A stretch of 64,000 nt of DNA from NCBI GenBank assembly GCA_963843525.1, contig CAWJKM010000009.1, forward strand, positions 186,001 to 250,000. The letters run 5' to 3'. The notes under the pieces were generated by a model. The model saw nothing but the letters and a program-made list of their open reading frames with translations. It searched no databases and was not told the origin of the DNA. Made by a program: the position numbers and the translations under genes. Origin of the DNA: DATJPR01 sp963843525. Lineage in GTDB: Bacteria; Bacteroidota; Ignavibacteria; UBA10030; UBA6906. Below, piece after piece: positions 44,601-53,455 of the stretch (position 1 is its first letter; each line of letters begins with the position of its first letter).

Positions 44601-45764
44601 ATGTCTCACCGTATACGCTTTCTCGCGTGCGGCCTTCTGATCGCAGGAGCAATTCTCCCTGCCGCCGCGCAGATCACGATCGATACCAACGACGTGAAAC
44701 AAATGTACGCCGTCGGCACGTACGTGACCTACCAATTGGACAGCACTACGACGACCGCAGATATCGGAACCACTGGCGCCTCATCGTGGGATTTCAGCGG
44801 GCTGAAAACCACCTCCACGATGCCGCTCGTCAGCGTCCCGGTGTCGGCAACACCCTATGCGGGCCAATTTCCAAATGCTACACATGTCCTGAAGGACACA
44901 GCCCTGTACCTGAATGTGAATCTTTCGATATTTGGAACTCCAACCAATGTAATTCTCATTGGTACGGGCTATGACTATCTCACGCTTGATGGAGATCTCT
45001 TCGATTCCGGCCTGATCGGGGACGGGAAGGCGTACCTTGGCACTGTCACCGGTAATGGAAACCCCGCGCATGGAGAATGGCTGAATTCCCCTTCGGCAGT
45101 CTACTATGGACTGCCATTGGAAGTGGGAAATAGCTGGTCCACGGGCTTCAGGCAATCGCTCTCTGGCCACGCCGATCTCGGAGGGTTGGGATCACTGAAC
45201 TTCGGACCGATAGTCACAGTCCATTCGATCACATACAGTGTAGACGCCTACGGACCCATGAAACTCCCCGGTGGGTACACGGAGGATGCGCTGCGGATTC
45301 GGAAGGAAGACCGCTCGTACGACACGACCGGGGCGAAATACACGTTTGTTGTGGGGTACATCTTCCTCACGAAGCGGGGAGCGGAGGTGCAATTCAATCA
45401 AACCGATACGACATCGTCGAGTGGCATGGTCGGCGTGCGGTCTGTCCAGTGGAACGATCCGCTGGTTCCGACTGCTGTCGCACAGACGCCGGGAACGCCA
45501 CGGGTCTTCGCGCTGTACCCCAACTATCCCAACCCATTCAATCCGACGACGACGATTGCGTTTTCCGTCAGTCAACGAGGGAACGTGTCTCTGAAGGTGT
45601 TTAACCTGCTCGGCCAGGAGGTGGCGACACTGGTGAACGGCGCCCTGGAACCGGGACAGAAGAGCGTTCAGTTCAACGCGGGGAATCTTCCCAGCGGAGT
45701 GTATTTCTACCGCCTGCAATCGAATGGAGGATCTCTGACGAGAAAGATGGTCCTGACAAAGTAG
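44601..45764 (+). CDS. Secreted protein with T9SS type A sorting signal
   Basis: This 387-aa protein has a signal peptide (about 1-24, ending AAAQ). The body (about 25-300) is beta-rich with no assigned family. The C-terminal domain has the NYPNPFNPTT signature, then FNLLGQEVATLV and GVYFYRLQ, ending in KMVLTK, and is the T9SS type A sorting signal that directs export to the cell surface. AAAGGAA lies ahead of ATG 44601. It is the third gene of a lipoprotein-receptor unit, so a role in nutrient capture at the surface is possible. Confidence 0.87.
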   Translation: MSHRIRFLACGLLIAGAILPAAAQITIDTNDVKQMYAVGTYVTYQLDSTTTTADIGTTGASSWDFSGLKTTSTMPLVSVPVSATPYAGQFPNATHVLKDTALYLNVNLSIFGTPTNVILIGTGYDYLTLDGDLFDSGLIGDGKAYLGTVTGNGNPAHGEWLNSPSAVYYGLPLEVGNSWSTGFRQSLSGHADLGGLGSLNFGPIVTVHSITYSVDAYGPMKLPGGYTEDALRIRKEDRSYDTTGAKYTFVVGYIFLTKRGAEVQFNQTDTTSSSGMVGVRSVQWNDPLVPTAVAQTPGTPRVFALYPNYPNPFNPTTTIAFSVSQRGNVSLKVFNLLGQEVATLVNGALEPGQKSVQFNAGNLPSGVYFYRLQSNGGSLTRKMVLTK

Positions 45765-45789
45765 TCGCAGGGTCCTTTTTTATCGTGGG

Positions 45790-45823
45790 AAAGGCACCTG
45801 ATGCATGATCATCAGGTGCCTTT
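45790..45823. terminator. Bidirectional intrinsic terminator
   Basis: A perfect 14-bp stem, AAAGGCACCTGATG (45790-45803) and CATCAGGTGCCTTT (45810-45823), with a six-base loop lies between convergent genes. Confidence 0.9.
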
Positions 45824-45824
45824 G

Positions 45825-46307
45825 TTATTTCGACGCTCTCCCGAGAAGAGGAAGCTGCGCCAGGGCCGCAACACTTTCCGCGAGCTTGCGCCCCTCTTCG
45901 CTGAAGGGCCAGTAGAAGAGGTTCTTGATGGGATGCCGCGTGCAAATCTCCCGGATGGATTTCAGTGTGACCTTCTTCGCGATACCTCTTTGCCGGTGTT
46001 CAGGGAGGACAAGGGCTGAGCAGAGATAGATCGCATCATACACCTGTCCCGCCTTTGTCTCATCAAGAAGCTGCCGCTCGCTGATCGCCCCCTGCAGAAA
46101 CCGGCGCATCACCGCCTCCGTGGTGGGAATAGCCAGGACCCAGGCGATGGGTCCCTGGTCATCATGTTCTTCACCGAGCGATGCAGCGTCAAGCGCCCGG
46201 AGCTTCTCCATGACTGCTTCATCCACTGCGATTTGCTCCGGGTCGTTCTTCGCATCAAAGAACTCCTCGGCAAGGCGGATCATGCGTTCCCAGTTGTCCT
46301 GTGCCAA
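45825..46307 (-). CDS. GNAT-like N-acetyltransferase
   Basis: This 160-aa protein has a GNAT-like core with the acetyl-CoA loop HRQRGIAKKVTLKSI preceded by strand AIYLCSALVLP. The first 60 residues (AEEFFDAKNDPEQIAVDEA) are helical and acidic and are not typical for the family. The substrate is unknown. ATG 46307 has no strong ribosome binding site. The stop lies directly at the shared terminator. Confidence 0.7.
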   Translation of the reverse strand: MAQDNWERMIRLAEEFFDAKNDPEQIAVDEAVMEKLRALDAASLGEEHDDQGPIAWVLAIPTTEAVMRRFLQGAISERQLLDETKAGQVYDAIYLCSALVLPEHRQRGIAKKVTLKSIREICTRHPIKNLFYWPFSEEGRKLAESVAALAQLPLLGRASK

Positions 46308-46328
46308 ATCACCTCCCCATCGTAGTGC

Positions 46329-46541
46329 TCAGCCGCCGTCCTTGTCATGTGATCCTTTTCCCTCCGGAGCCTTGCAGCGAACAATCCGGCTCAGCGGAGA
46401 GATGCCATTTTCGTTGAATGCTTCGACAGCAAAAAAATATCCCTGCCCGGCAGTGAGCGCACGCACTTCGAGTGCCGTCCCCCGGTCCGCGAAGACTTGA
46501 TATGTCTGATACAATTTGTCAGTAAGACGATATATGATCAT
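46329..46541 (-). pseudogene. Orphan fibronectin type III-like fragment
   Basis: This frame of 70 aa reads like the C-terminal half of an FN3 domain (ALEVRALTAGQGYFFAVEAFNENGISPLSRIV), commonly found at the C-terminus of bacterial glycosidases. A stop codon lies in frame two codons upstream of the ATG at 46541, so the remainder of a parent gene is missing. It is most likely the remnant of a deleted secreted glycosidase gene. It could also be a genuine small protein, but no signal peptide or good ribosome binding site supports that. Confidence 0.5.
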
Positions 46542-46659
46542 ATGTTACGGAGTTTTATCGAGCAGTACAATCGGTGATTGCGGAGGCGCAACTTCTCTGC
46601 TGCATCACGTATTAGAGAGAGGTGAACTCTCCTCTCACAAACCAGCCGCAGGTGGTAAA

Positions 46660-47223
46660 ATGCCCAGATTAAGACAAACGTTGATTGGCGCTGCATGCCT
46701 GCTCTTGCTCGCCGGGACAGCGATTGCCGGCGACTCCCCCAGAGCGCTATGGATCGAGGTCAACAATGCACACGAAGGCAAAACGACGATCGCCGTCACC
46801 GTGGATGTCATGAAAGCACTCCTTGAGGCTGACACCCAGGACCTCCACTTCAATGGTGGAAAGGGGAAGAAGGATCTTGTTACGCGTGCGATGATCGAAG
46901 ATTTGCTTGATGGCAAGAGGGACGTCATAGACGTGGAGGACACGGAAGAGAACGAGACTGCGCATCTTTATCTGGCGGATCTGGATATTCCGGATCACGA
47001 GGTGAAGAAAGACCACGTTGTTCTTGAGACGTACAAGGACGGCAAGAGGAACCTTCGTCTCTCTCTCGGAGATTTCGAAATCGACAAGTCCTCCGACGAG
47101 GACGGAGATCAAGGTTTCAACCTCAATTGGCGAAAATGCCTGCCGTTCCTCACTCAGGCAGGCGGCGCGGTGTATATCAACAACGAACGGGACCGAACGG
47201 TCGTCTGGGTGTATGCAGAGTAG
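46660..47223 (+). CDS. Secreted protein of unknown function
   Basis: This 187-aa protein starts at ATG 46660, with AGGTGG just upstream and a signal peptide (about 1-23, ending AIAGD). The mature part is highly charged with acidic clusters (VEDTEENET, SSDEDGDQG). It includes a helix around TTIAVTVDVMKALLEA that looks like a dimerisation or ferredoxin-like element. The C-terminus is beta-rich (GGAVYINNERDRTVVWVY). No family is recognised. It is followed at once by a 7-bp tandem repeat array. Confidence 0.7.
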   Translation: MPRLRQTLIGAACLLLLAGTAIAGDSPRALWIEVNNAHEGKTTIAVTVDVMKALLEADTQDLHFNGGKGKKDLVTRAMIEDLLDGKRDVIDVEDTEENETAHLYLADLDIPDHEVKKDHVVLETYKDGKRNLRLSLGDFEIDKSSDEDGDQGFNLNWRKCLPFLTQAGGAVYINNERDRTVVWVYAE

Positions 47224-47224
47224 A

Positions 47225-47305
47225 AGACAGTTGACAGTAGACAGTAGACAGTGGACAGTGGACAGTGGACAGTAGACAGTGAACAGTGAACTGTAGGCAG
47301 TGGAC
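47225..47305 (+). repeat. Degenerate 7-bp tandem repeat (GACAGTR), about 11 units
   Basis: GACAGTT, GACAGTA, GACAGTA, GACAGTG (three times), GACAGTA, GACAGTG, then AACAGTG, AACTGTA and GGCAGTG follow in 7-bp phase just downstream of a stop codon. Confidence 0.85.
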
Positions 47306-47319
47306 TTCTTTCTTGCGAC

Positions 47320-47361
47320 CATTGTCCATTGTCTATCGTCAATTGTCCATGGTCAATTGTA
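47320..47361 (+). repeat. Second 7-bp tandem repeat (YATTGTC), 6 units, inverted to the first
   Basis: CATTGTC, CATTGTC, TATCGTC, AATTGTC, CATGGTC and AATTGTA follow in 7-bp phase. The unit is close to the reverse complement of the neighbouring GACAGTG array, so RNA across both could fold into a long imperfect hairpin. Confidence 0.75.
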
Positions 47362-47431
47362 TCCCCACCTCACATTTCGTATCTTTCTCCCACCGTTATT
47401 CCTCGATCCCTCCCATAGCCGGTGCAAACCG

Positions 47432-48817
47432 ATGAGACCATGGATGTTGCTCTTCTCCACCCTGCTTTTGCTTCCAACAATCATCCACGCCGACCCTCCC
47501 GCGGGGAATCCCGATGCTGTCGCACGCCAGATGAAAGCGGAGACAATCCGCGCCTGGCACGCCTACACGCGCTATGCGTGGGGGCACGACGGTTTCCAGC
47601 CACTCACCAGGAGCGGAAGCGACTGGTATGAAGAGCCCCTCGGCATCACTCTCGTCGATGCGTACAGCACTCTCTCCCTCATGGGCTTCAAAGAGGAAAC
47701 GAAGAAGATCGAGCGCTATGTAGTCGACAGCATCCGTTTCGACCGGGACATTTACGTGAAGACTTTCGAAGTCGATATTCGCATCCTCGGAGGTCTTCTC
47801 TGCATGTATCACCTTTCCCGCGATTCTGCAGTTCTGAGGAAGGCGGAGGATTTCGGGCAGCGGCTTCTCCCTGCGTTCGCCACAAAGACAGGGATACCGC
47901 GGTACTGGGTGAACCTGAAGACGGGTCAGACCCGCGGCGATAGCGTGAATGTCGCCGAAGGAGGGTCCAGCCTCATCGAGATGGGAATCCTCAGCTACTT
48001 CACGGGAAAACCGGTCTACTATCAGGCCGCGAAACGTGCAGTGCAAGCCATCTACCAGCGCAGATCAGCCCTCGGACTCGTGGCGCAGGATATTGATGTC
48101 GAAACGGGTTTGTGGCTTGACGAGCAAAGCCACGTCGGTGCGTGCATCGATTCCTATTACGAATATCTTCTCAAGGGCTGGCTCCTGTTTCACGATCCGG
48201 ACCTGAAGACAATGTGGGACGCCAGCATCACAGCCATCAACCGGTACCTCGCCGATGAAGTGCGCGGCGAGCTCTGGTATGGGAGAGCCAGCATGAAGAC
48301 CGGCAAGAAAATCTCTTCCGTCGTTACTCTCTACGATGCGTTCTTCCCGGGGTTGCTAACCCTTTCCGGAGATACCGTCAGAGCCGCAAAACTCCAAACT
48401 TCCTGGGACCACGTGTGGGATGAAAACGGACTGGAACCGATGGTGTATGACTACAGGACCGACAGCATCCTGAACGTAAGCTACGACCTGAATCCCGAGA
48501 TTATGGAATCCGCGTATTACCTCTACCACTGGACAGGGGAAAAGATTTACCGTCAGAGAGCGCAGAAGTACTTCGACGACCTTGTGAAGTTTTGCCGGAC
48601 GGATCTCGCCTTTGCGTCAATCCGGGACATCCGCACCAAGGAGAAGGCCAACGAACTCCCCTCCTTCTTCTTCGCAGAGACGATGAAATATCTTTACCTC
48701 ACTTTTGCGGACGTTCCCCAGTTTGGACCCGGTCAGATCGTGTTCACCACGGAGGGCCACCCGTTCCGGAAAGCCGCCTTCAAACCTCCGCTTCTGAAGA
48801 AACGGCTCGGTTTTTGA
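47432..48817 (+). CDS. Secreted GH47-like alpha-mannosidase
   Basis: This 461-aa protein has a signal peptide (about 1-20). The (alpha/alpha)7-type glycosidase fold is suggested by the GH47-like segments YEEPLGITLVDAYSTLSLMGF near the N-terminus and the C-terminal TTEGHPF, whose Thr corresponds to the calcium-coordinating Thr of class I alpha-1,2-mannosidases. GH47 is mostly eukaryotic and cuts alpha-1,2-mannose from N-glycans, so a bacterial secreted member suggests use of mannosylated glycans from other organisms. ATG 47432 is selected from the signal peptide; the upstream repeat region is excluded. The ribosome binding site is weak. Confidence 0.82.
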   Translation: MRPWMLLFSTLLLLPTIIHADPPAGNPDAVARQMKAETIRAWHAYTRYAWGHDGFQPLTRSGSDWYEEPLGITLVDAYSTLSLMGFKEETKKIERYVVDSIRFDRDIYVKTFEVDIRILGGLLCMYHLSRDSAVLRKAEDFGQRLLPAFATKTGIPRYWVNLKTGQTRGDSVNVAEGGSSLIEMGILSYFTGKPVYYQAAKRAVQAIYQRRSALGLVAQDIDVETGLWLDEQSHVGACIDSYYEYLLKGWLLFHDPDLKTMWDASITAINRYLADEVRGELWYGRASMKTGKKISSVVTLYDAFFPGLLTLSGDTVRAAKLQTSWDHVWDENGLEPMVYDYRTDSILNVSYDLNPEIMESAYYLYHWTGEKIYRQRAQKYFDDLVKFCRTDLAFASIRDIRTKEKANELPSFFFAETMKYLYLTFADVPQFGPGQIVFTTEGHPFRKAAFKPPLLKKRLGF

Positions 48818-48859
48818 AATCGCCGCAGGGGTTCACGAACCAACCGGTGATATCCCGAT

Positions 48860-49876
48860 TCAGCGTCGTTCATCGTCGCTCTTTCTGAAAGTCGTATCAA
48901 GGAACTCGCGCACCCAATTCACTGTCGGTGCGAACCATGGATGAAACAGCCAGAAGGGGTGCGGTGTATCGGGAAGCGTATGCACCGTTCCCGGGATCTT
49001 CCAGGCCGCCAATCGTGCCAGCAGGGTGTCCCTTCCTGCATGGAATCGTTCAATCGAGCTATTGATGAAAAGCACAGGCGGGGAGTCAGGTCCGGCGTAG
49101 CTCACAGGCGAAGCTTGACGCCACAGGTCGGGTCTCTCGCGATAAGTATGGCCGAGCCACCGGGCCCCGGCAGACAGCTCCGTCGGCACAGTGTCTTTCC
49201 CGCTCTCTGCAGGGGTGGTGAGATCGGGGACTCCGTCGATACTGATCATCGCCTGGACCCGACTCGAAATTCCCCGCGTCCCTTCAGCACCTTCAAAGCG
49301 CGCATCCCCGCCGGTCAGCCCGGCAAGCAAAGCGAGCGTCCCGCCGGCCGACGGACCGAGCACGGCGATTCGATCAGGATCGATTGCGTATGTCAGATAA
49401 TGAGCGCGAATCCATCTGATCGCGGCTTTGATGTCATAGAGGGCTGCCGGAAAATGTGCTTCCCCTGACAACCGGTATTCGACGGTAAAAGCGGCATATC
49501 CGGCCTTCGCAAGGGCAACCGCCAGAGGCACTTCCTGTTGTCTGTTCCCCGACCTCCATCCGCCTCCGTGGATGATCAGGACGGCCGGGACGCTCCGCGA
49601 ATCGGAGTGCGCAGACCGAAAGATGTCCAGGTGAAGGTCTCGCCCGCCGGGGGAGGCGTACACCAAATCGGCCTGTGCGTGGACCGAGGAGTCAATAGTT
49701 GCGATCGCCGGGACTGCAGAAGGAAACTTTGCCCGTATGGCTTTCCAGGCGCTCGCCGTGGTGAAGGAAGTATCGACGGGAATTCCGGATGGCCCGCCGG
49801 GAGCCTGAACCGGGAGCAGAAAGAGCGTGAAAACAAGGGGGCAGATCATAAACGCAGGAATACAGGGAGGTCTCAT
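48860..49876 (-). CDS. Secreted alpha/beta hydrolase (esterase/lipase)
   Basis: This is a 338-aa protein if ATG 49876 is used; ATG 49849 is an alternative that also leaves a hydrophobic signal-like start. The HGGGW oxyanion motif and GPSAGG nucleophile elbow place it in the HSL/BD-FAE-like esterases, with the catalytic His probably in DTPHPFW. Such enzymes in this setting often remove acetyl or feruloyl groups from polysaccharide. ATG 49876 overlaps the start of the divergent cupin gene by three bases (CATG). Confidence 0.85.
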   Translation of the reverse strand: MRPPCIPAFMICPLVFTLFLLPVQAPGGPSGIPVDTSFTTASAWKAIRAKFPSAVPAIATIDSSVHAQADLVYASPGGRDLHLDIFRSAHSDSRSVPAVLIIHGGGWRSGNRQQEVPLAVALAKAGYAAFTVEYRLSGEAHFPAALYDIKAAIRWIRAHYLTYAIDPDRIAVLGPSAGGTLALLAGLTGGDARFEGAEGTRGISSRVQAMISIDGVPDLTTPAESGKDTVPTELSAGARWLGHTYRERPDLWRQASPVSYAGPDSPPVLFINSSIERFHAGRDTLLARLAAWKIPGTVHTLPDTPHPFWLFHPWFAPTVNWVREFLDTTFRKSDDERR

Positions 49877-50312
49877 GAACGTGGTGCCTGTTGTCCTTGC
49901 CATCGTATTCTGGGGAGTCTCATCGACGGTAGCGCAGACTGTACCAGGGTCACTCCAAACGGTGCGCCACCTTTCCATAGATTCGTGCGTCAATCAATTC
50001 ACTCCTTCGCACGTGGAGTCTACGAAAGTCGGGTATCAGTATTGGTTTGCGGATAAGAGTTTTCTCGACGGCCGCACCTTAAAACTCAGCGTTGTGGCTC
50101 CTCACCAGGCAACGCACCCGCCGCATGCGCATGCGGAAGACGAGTTCTTTTTCATCCTCGAGGGAACCGCGGAATTTTTCCTTGCCGGCGAAACACGGGT
50201 CGTTCATCCCTATGCAAGCTGCTACGCCCCGCCGAACATCGAGCACGGGATCCGGAATGTCGGCGACGGTATCCTGAAATATCTGGTCATTAAGAAATAT
50301 GAGATCCATTAG
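49875..50312 (+). CDS. Secreted cupin-domain protein
   Basis: This 145-aa protein starts at ATG 49875, with GGGAGGT just upstream, and has a signal peptide ending TVAQ. The beta-barrel cupin has metal-ligand motif HPPHAHAEDEFFFILEG, followed by the second motif around YAPPNIEHGIRN, so the metal site (three His, one Glu, one His) is complete. Enzymatic role is unknown; small exported cupins can bind or isomerise sugars. It is divergent from the esterase gene. Confidence 0.87.
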   Translation: MNVVPVVLAIVFWGVSSTVAQTVPGSLQTVRHLSIDSCVNQFTPSHVESTKVGYQYWFADKSFLDGRTLKLSVVAPHQATHPPHAHAEDEFFFILEGTAEFFLAGETRVVHPYASCYAPPNIEHGIRNVGDGILKYLVIKKYEIH

Positions 50313-50409
50313 ATCCGGGTTTGAGAGCACCCGGAAATCATCCGGTCGGTACTCCATGACCCCTGCGGAGGGAACGGCGATGGAAGCTGAGGTTCTCGCG
50401 AGACGGTCT

Positions 50410-51504
50410 TCACCTGCTTGCGTTCTGCCTATCGAGCCGCCTCGTGAACTGGCGAAGGCCCGAATCCCAGATGAAGACGCCGCCGTGGTCGATATATCCT
50501 GTCTTCTCGCCGAGCCTCACCCAAGCGAGACCCTTCCGAAACTTGCCGGCCTCTTCATATCGCGGTGGGATAACCGTTTGTCCGGTCGTATCAATGTAGC
50601 CCCATCTTCCATCAATCAAGACGGGCGCCAGACCCTCGGTGAAAGAAGCGGCTTTCGCATAGGCGGGCGTGATGAGATACTTGCCGGCCCGGTTAATGAA
50701 TCCCCATTTCCCGGAATCCTGCACGAGGGCAAGCCCTCCTGAAAAATCCCTGCAGTCCTCGTACCTGGGTGGAATGATGAAATTTCCCTTCCTGTTGATG
50801 TATCCCCATCGCGCACCCGCTTTCACCCGGGCCATTCCTTCCGAGAAGCCTGATCCCATTTCGAACTGTGGGGGAATAATTTCCGTGCCGTACCGATCGA
50901 TATATCCCAGCTTCCCGTCAACACGGACCGGTGCCAGGCCTTCGGAAAAGTTTCCGGCCTGTTCGAATCTCGCCGGGATGACGAGGCTTCCCTTCTTGTT
51001 GACATAGCCGAATTTGTCAGTCAGGTTGAACAGGAAAAGCCTGCGTTGAGTCTGGACCCACGCCAGTCCTTCTGAAAAGTCCCCAACATTGTAATACTGC
51101 GGTACGATTGCAGCGTGCCCCGTGGTGTCGATGAAACCCCAGATGGAATTCGTCAACGTGCCGGGGTCATTCTCTCGCACAGCGGCAAGCCCTTCAGAGA
51201 ACGATCGACCGTATCCAAATCGGGGATGCAGACGCATCGCTCCCGTTGAGTCAATGTATCCCCAACTTGACGGAGCGGAATCAGATTCCTCAATCGGCAT
51301 CCTCGCACTCACCAACGCGAGACTGTTTGAGAAATCCTCGGCGTATCGAAATCTCGGGGAAACGACAACGTGTCCAGTGGAGTCGATGAACCCCCGCTTT
51401 TCACCTTCAACGATACGAAAGAGGTTTTGCGAACGACTGACGGTAACAATTGAAATCAAAGCGATCCCCAACACAATGAATCTTTGCGCTTTCAGAGAAA
51501 CCAA
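50410..51504 (-). CDS. WG-repeat protein (first of a tandem pair)
   Basis: This protein has about eight WG (KWG) beta-propeller-like repeats of the form W/KxGYID..G..vIPPxYE. TTG 51504 is preferred because AAAGGA lies seven bases upstream and a signal peptide (about 8-25) follows. A longer frame to ATG 51573 has no ribosome binding site. It is 125 bp downstream of a close paralogue of the same length, so the pair arose by tandem duplication. WG repeats are protein- or ligand-binding surfaces; no catalytic residue is visible. Confidence 0.85.
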   Translation of the reverse strand: MVSLKAQRFIVLGIALISIVTVSRSQNLFRIVEGEKRGFIDSTGHVVVSPRFRYAEDFSNSLALVSARMPIEESDSAPSSWGYIDSTGAMRLHPRFGYGRSFSEGLAAVRENDPGTLTNSIWGFIDTTGHAAIVPQYYNVGDFSEGLAWVQTQRRLFLFNLTDKFGYVNKKGSLVIPARFEQAGNFSEGLAPVRVDGKLGYIDRYGTEIIPPQFEMGSGFSEGMARVKAGARWGYINRKGNFIIPPRYEDCRDFSGGLALVQDSGKWGFINRAGKYLITPAYAKAASFTEGLAPVLIDGRWGYIDTTGQTVIPPRYEEAGKFRKGLAWVRLGEKTGYIDHGGVFIWDSGLRQFTRRLDRQNASR

Positions 51505-51628
51505 TGCTGATCCTTTCAACTTAATGGCACAAATGTTCGCATTGAAGATACACGTCTTCGGATTTAGAGGCAATTTCGGGTAAAACGGATTGACGAATCA
51601 TTGGAGTTTCCTACAGGACTCCCAGTTA

Positions 51629-52672
51629 TTATCTCGGTCCCCAGATGAATTTCCCGTTGCGATTGATATAGCCGGATTTCCCTTCCACTGTAACGCCGGC
51701 AAATCCTCTAACAAAGCTGCCGGCCTCGTCAAAGGTCGGTTGAATCACGAATCTCCCTGCAGTGTCGATATAGCCCCACCGCCCCCCGTTTGACACTGAT
51801 GCCACTCCTCCGTTGAATGAAGAGGCATTAGCATAGTCAGGCTTAATGACAAATGTGCCCGTGGTATCGATGAATCCCCATTTCCCTGACTCTTTCACCA
51901 GCGCATATCCCCCGGAAAAACCCCGGCAATCCTCATACACCGCCGGCATTTTGAGGACTCCCGTTTTATCAATGTACCCCCACTTCGATCCGATCCGGAC
52001 CGGGGCAAATCCTTCGGAAAATCCGAAACCGGCGTCGAACTGCGGCGGGATCACAAGAGCACCGGAGCGGTCGATATAACCTCGCTTCTGCTCAACGCGG
52101 ACAGGGGCCAGTCCCTCAGAAAAATCGCCTGCCTGGTTGAAAACCGGTTTGATGACCATCTTCCCTTTGCGATCAATGTATCCGAATTCGTCCGTGAGGT
52201 AGATAAAGAGCATCTTTCGTTGGGTCTGCACCCATGCGAGTCCTTCAGAGAAATTGCCGACGGTGTAGTACGTTGGTCCGACAATCTCCTTTCCAGAGGT
52301 ATCGATAAATCCCCAGAGGCTGTTCGTAAACGTGCCGATGCCGTTTTTCCTCACTGCGGCGAGTCCTTCCGCAAAAGATCTCCCATCATCAAACTCCGGA
52401 TGCAGTCGCATCGTTCCATGCGGGTCAATGTATCCCCAGTCTTCCAGGGTGACATCCGCCACTTCACTCGACATCCCCTTCCAGACAAGGGCCAGTCCGT
52501 CGGAAAAACCATCCGCGTGATCGAATTGCGGAGCAATAACGACCTTCCCCGACGTGTCGATGAACCCACGTTTGTTCTCCACCACGATGCGGAACAATTC
52601 CTGGCTCATGCCGCATTGCAGGAAGAAGGGGACGAGAAAAACTGCTATCACTGCGATGCGTCGCATGGTCAT
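51629..52672 (-). CDS. WG-repeat protein (second of a tandem pair)
   Basis: This 347-aa paralogue of the gene at 50410-51504 shows the same repeat order with segments shared almost word for word (NFSEGLAWVQTQR, DCRGFSGG, SGKWGFI). It has a signal peptide (about 1-22). The ATG pair at 52666-52672 has no strong ribosome binding site. Its role is probably extracytoplasmic ligand or protein binding. It differs from its neighbour in the length of the second repeat and the C-terminal tail. Confidence 0.87.
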   Translation of the reverse strand: MTMRRIAVIAVFLVPFFLQCGMSQELFRIVVENKRGFIDTSGKVVIAPQFDHADGFSDGLALVWKGMSSEVADVTLEDWGYIDPHGTMRLHPEFDDGRSFAEGLAAVRKNGIGTFTNSLWGFIDTSGKEIVGPTYYTVGNFSEGLAWVQTQRKMLFIYLTDEFGYIDRKGKMVIKPVFNQAGDFSEGLAPVRVEQKRGYIDRSGALVIPPQFDAGFGFSEGFAPVRIGSKWGYIDKTGVLKMPAVYEDCRGFSGGYALVKESGKWGFIDTTGTFVIKPDYANASSFNGGVASVSNGGRWGYIDTAGRFVIQPTFDEAGSFVRGFAGVTVEGKSGYINRNGKFIWGPR

Positions 52673-52901
52673 TGGCAGGTCCGGGAACGTTCGATTCTCG
52701 ATGGTCCTTCGCGCAGAAGAGGGCCACGGGTGATCCTTCGGGCAAGAGAAACGGTGCTAAATATACGGGAGACAACCCAAGGATGCAAAACGCCGGCGAT
52801 GGATGGATATTCGCCGGCCTCCCCCCTCGTCTTCCGTGGGAAGAGGCCGTATATCCTCAGTCGCGATGGAGGCGCAGAGTCTCACGCAATGTTTCCGCGT
52901 G

Positions 52902-53249
52902 TTAGTTCACCGCTGTACGATTGTTGTGCTTCAGCCGGTGGATATCCTTGCTCGCATGCCTCTGATCATGCCGGATCTTGGCCCGCTCGGCATGCGTTAC
53001 TTTTCCGTCCGCCTTTGCGATTTTCTTTTCTCTATGAATCGCCCTCTGTTCATGACGAAGTTTTATCGCTTCTGCGCGGGTGAGTTTGCCGGTGCGAACG
53101 CCCTGATGGATCCTCGCCTTCTGGTGGATCTGGTGGCGGGTAATGACCGGGGTCTTTGTAGAGCCGGCGTTCCCGGGAGTGACATCCTGAGCGAAGACGA
53201 CAGTGGAGACGGTACAAAGAGCAATGAAGAAGAGCGTGATGCGTGACAT
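52902..53249 (-). CDS. Small basic secreted protein, unknown function
   Basis: This 115-aa protein starts at ATG 53249 behind AAAGG and has a signal peptide ending VFAQD. The mature part is strongly basic and helical, with a repeated pattern (TGKLTRAEAIKLRHEQ, then DGKVTHAERAKIRHDQ) that reads like paired helix hairpins. Similar short proteins are common in Bacteroidota and Proteobacteria and remain unnamed to my knowledge. A frame open from 53339 lacks a signal peptide start. Confidence 0.72.
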   Translation of the reverse strand: MSRITLFFIALCTVSTVVFAQDVTPGNAGSTKTPVITRHQIHQKARIHQGVRTGKLTRAEAIKLRHEQRAIHREKKIAKADGKVTHAERAKIRHDQRHASKDIHRLKHNNRTAVN

Positions 53250-53455
53250 GGGAGCCTTTCCGTGATGTGATTGATTGAACGCACTTTGATCTGTTGCGTC
53301 CATCAATGACAAAAGCCATGCCACGCGCAGGCTTGACAAAAGGGCCCACGCGCAAAAATTCGGGCCCGGACATTAAGAACGTTTAATTAAATTGTCCACC
53401 GGAATGGACAGTGGATAACAGATCATACAAGCAATTGCATGACGACTGATCGGCA

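Noticed and set aside
47224..47431. Heptad arrays as a CRISPR array
   Set aside because: The units are 7 bp with no spacers, and no cas genes are present.
50314..50335. TCCGGGT/ACCCGGA hairpin after the cupin gene
   Set aside because: Seven pairs with no T tract follow, so it is not supported as a terminator.
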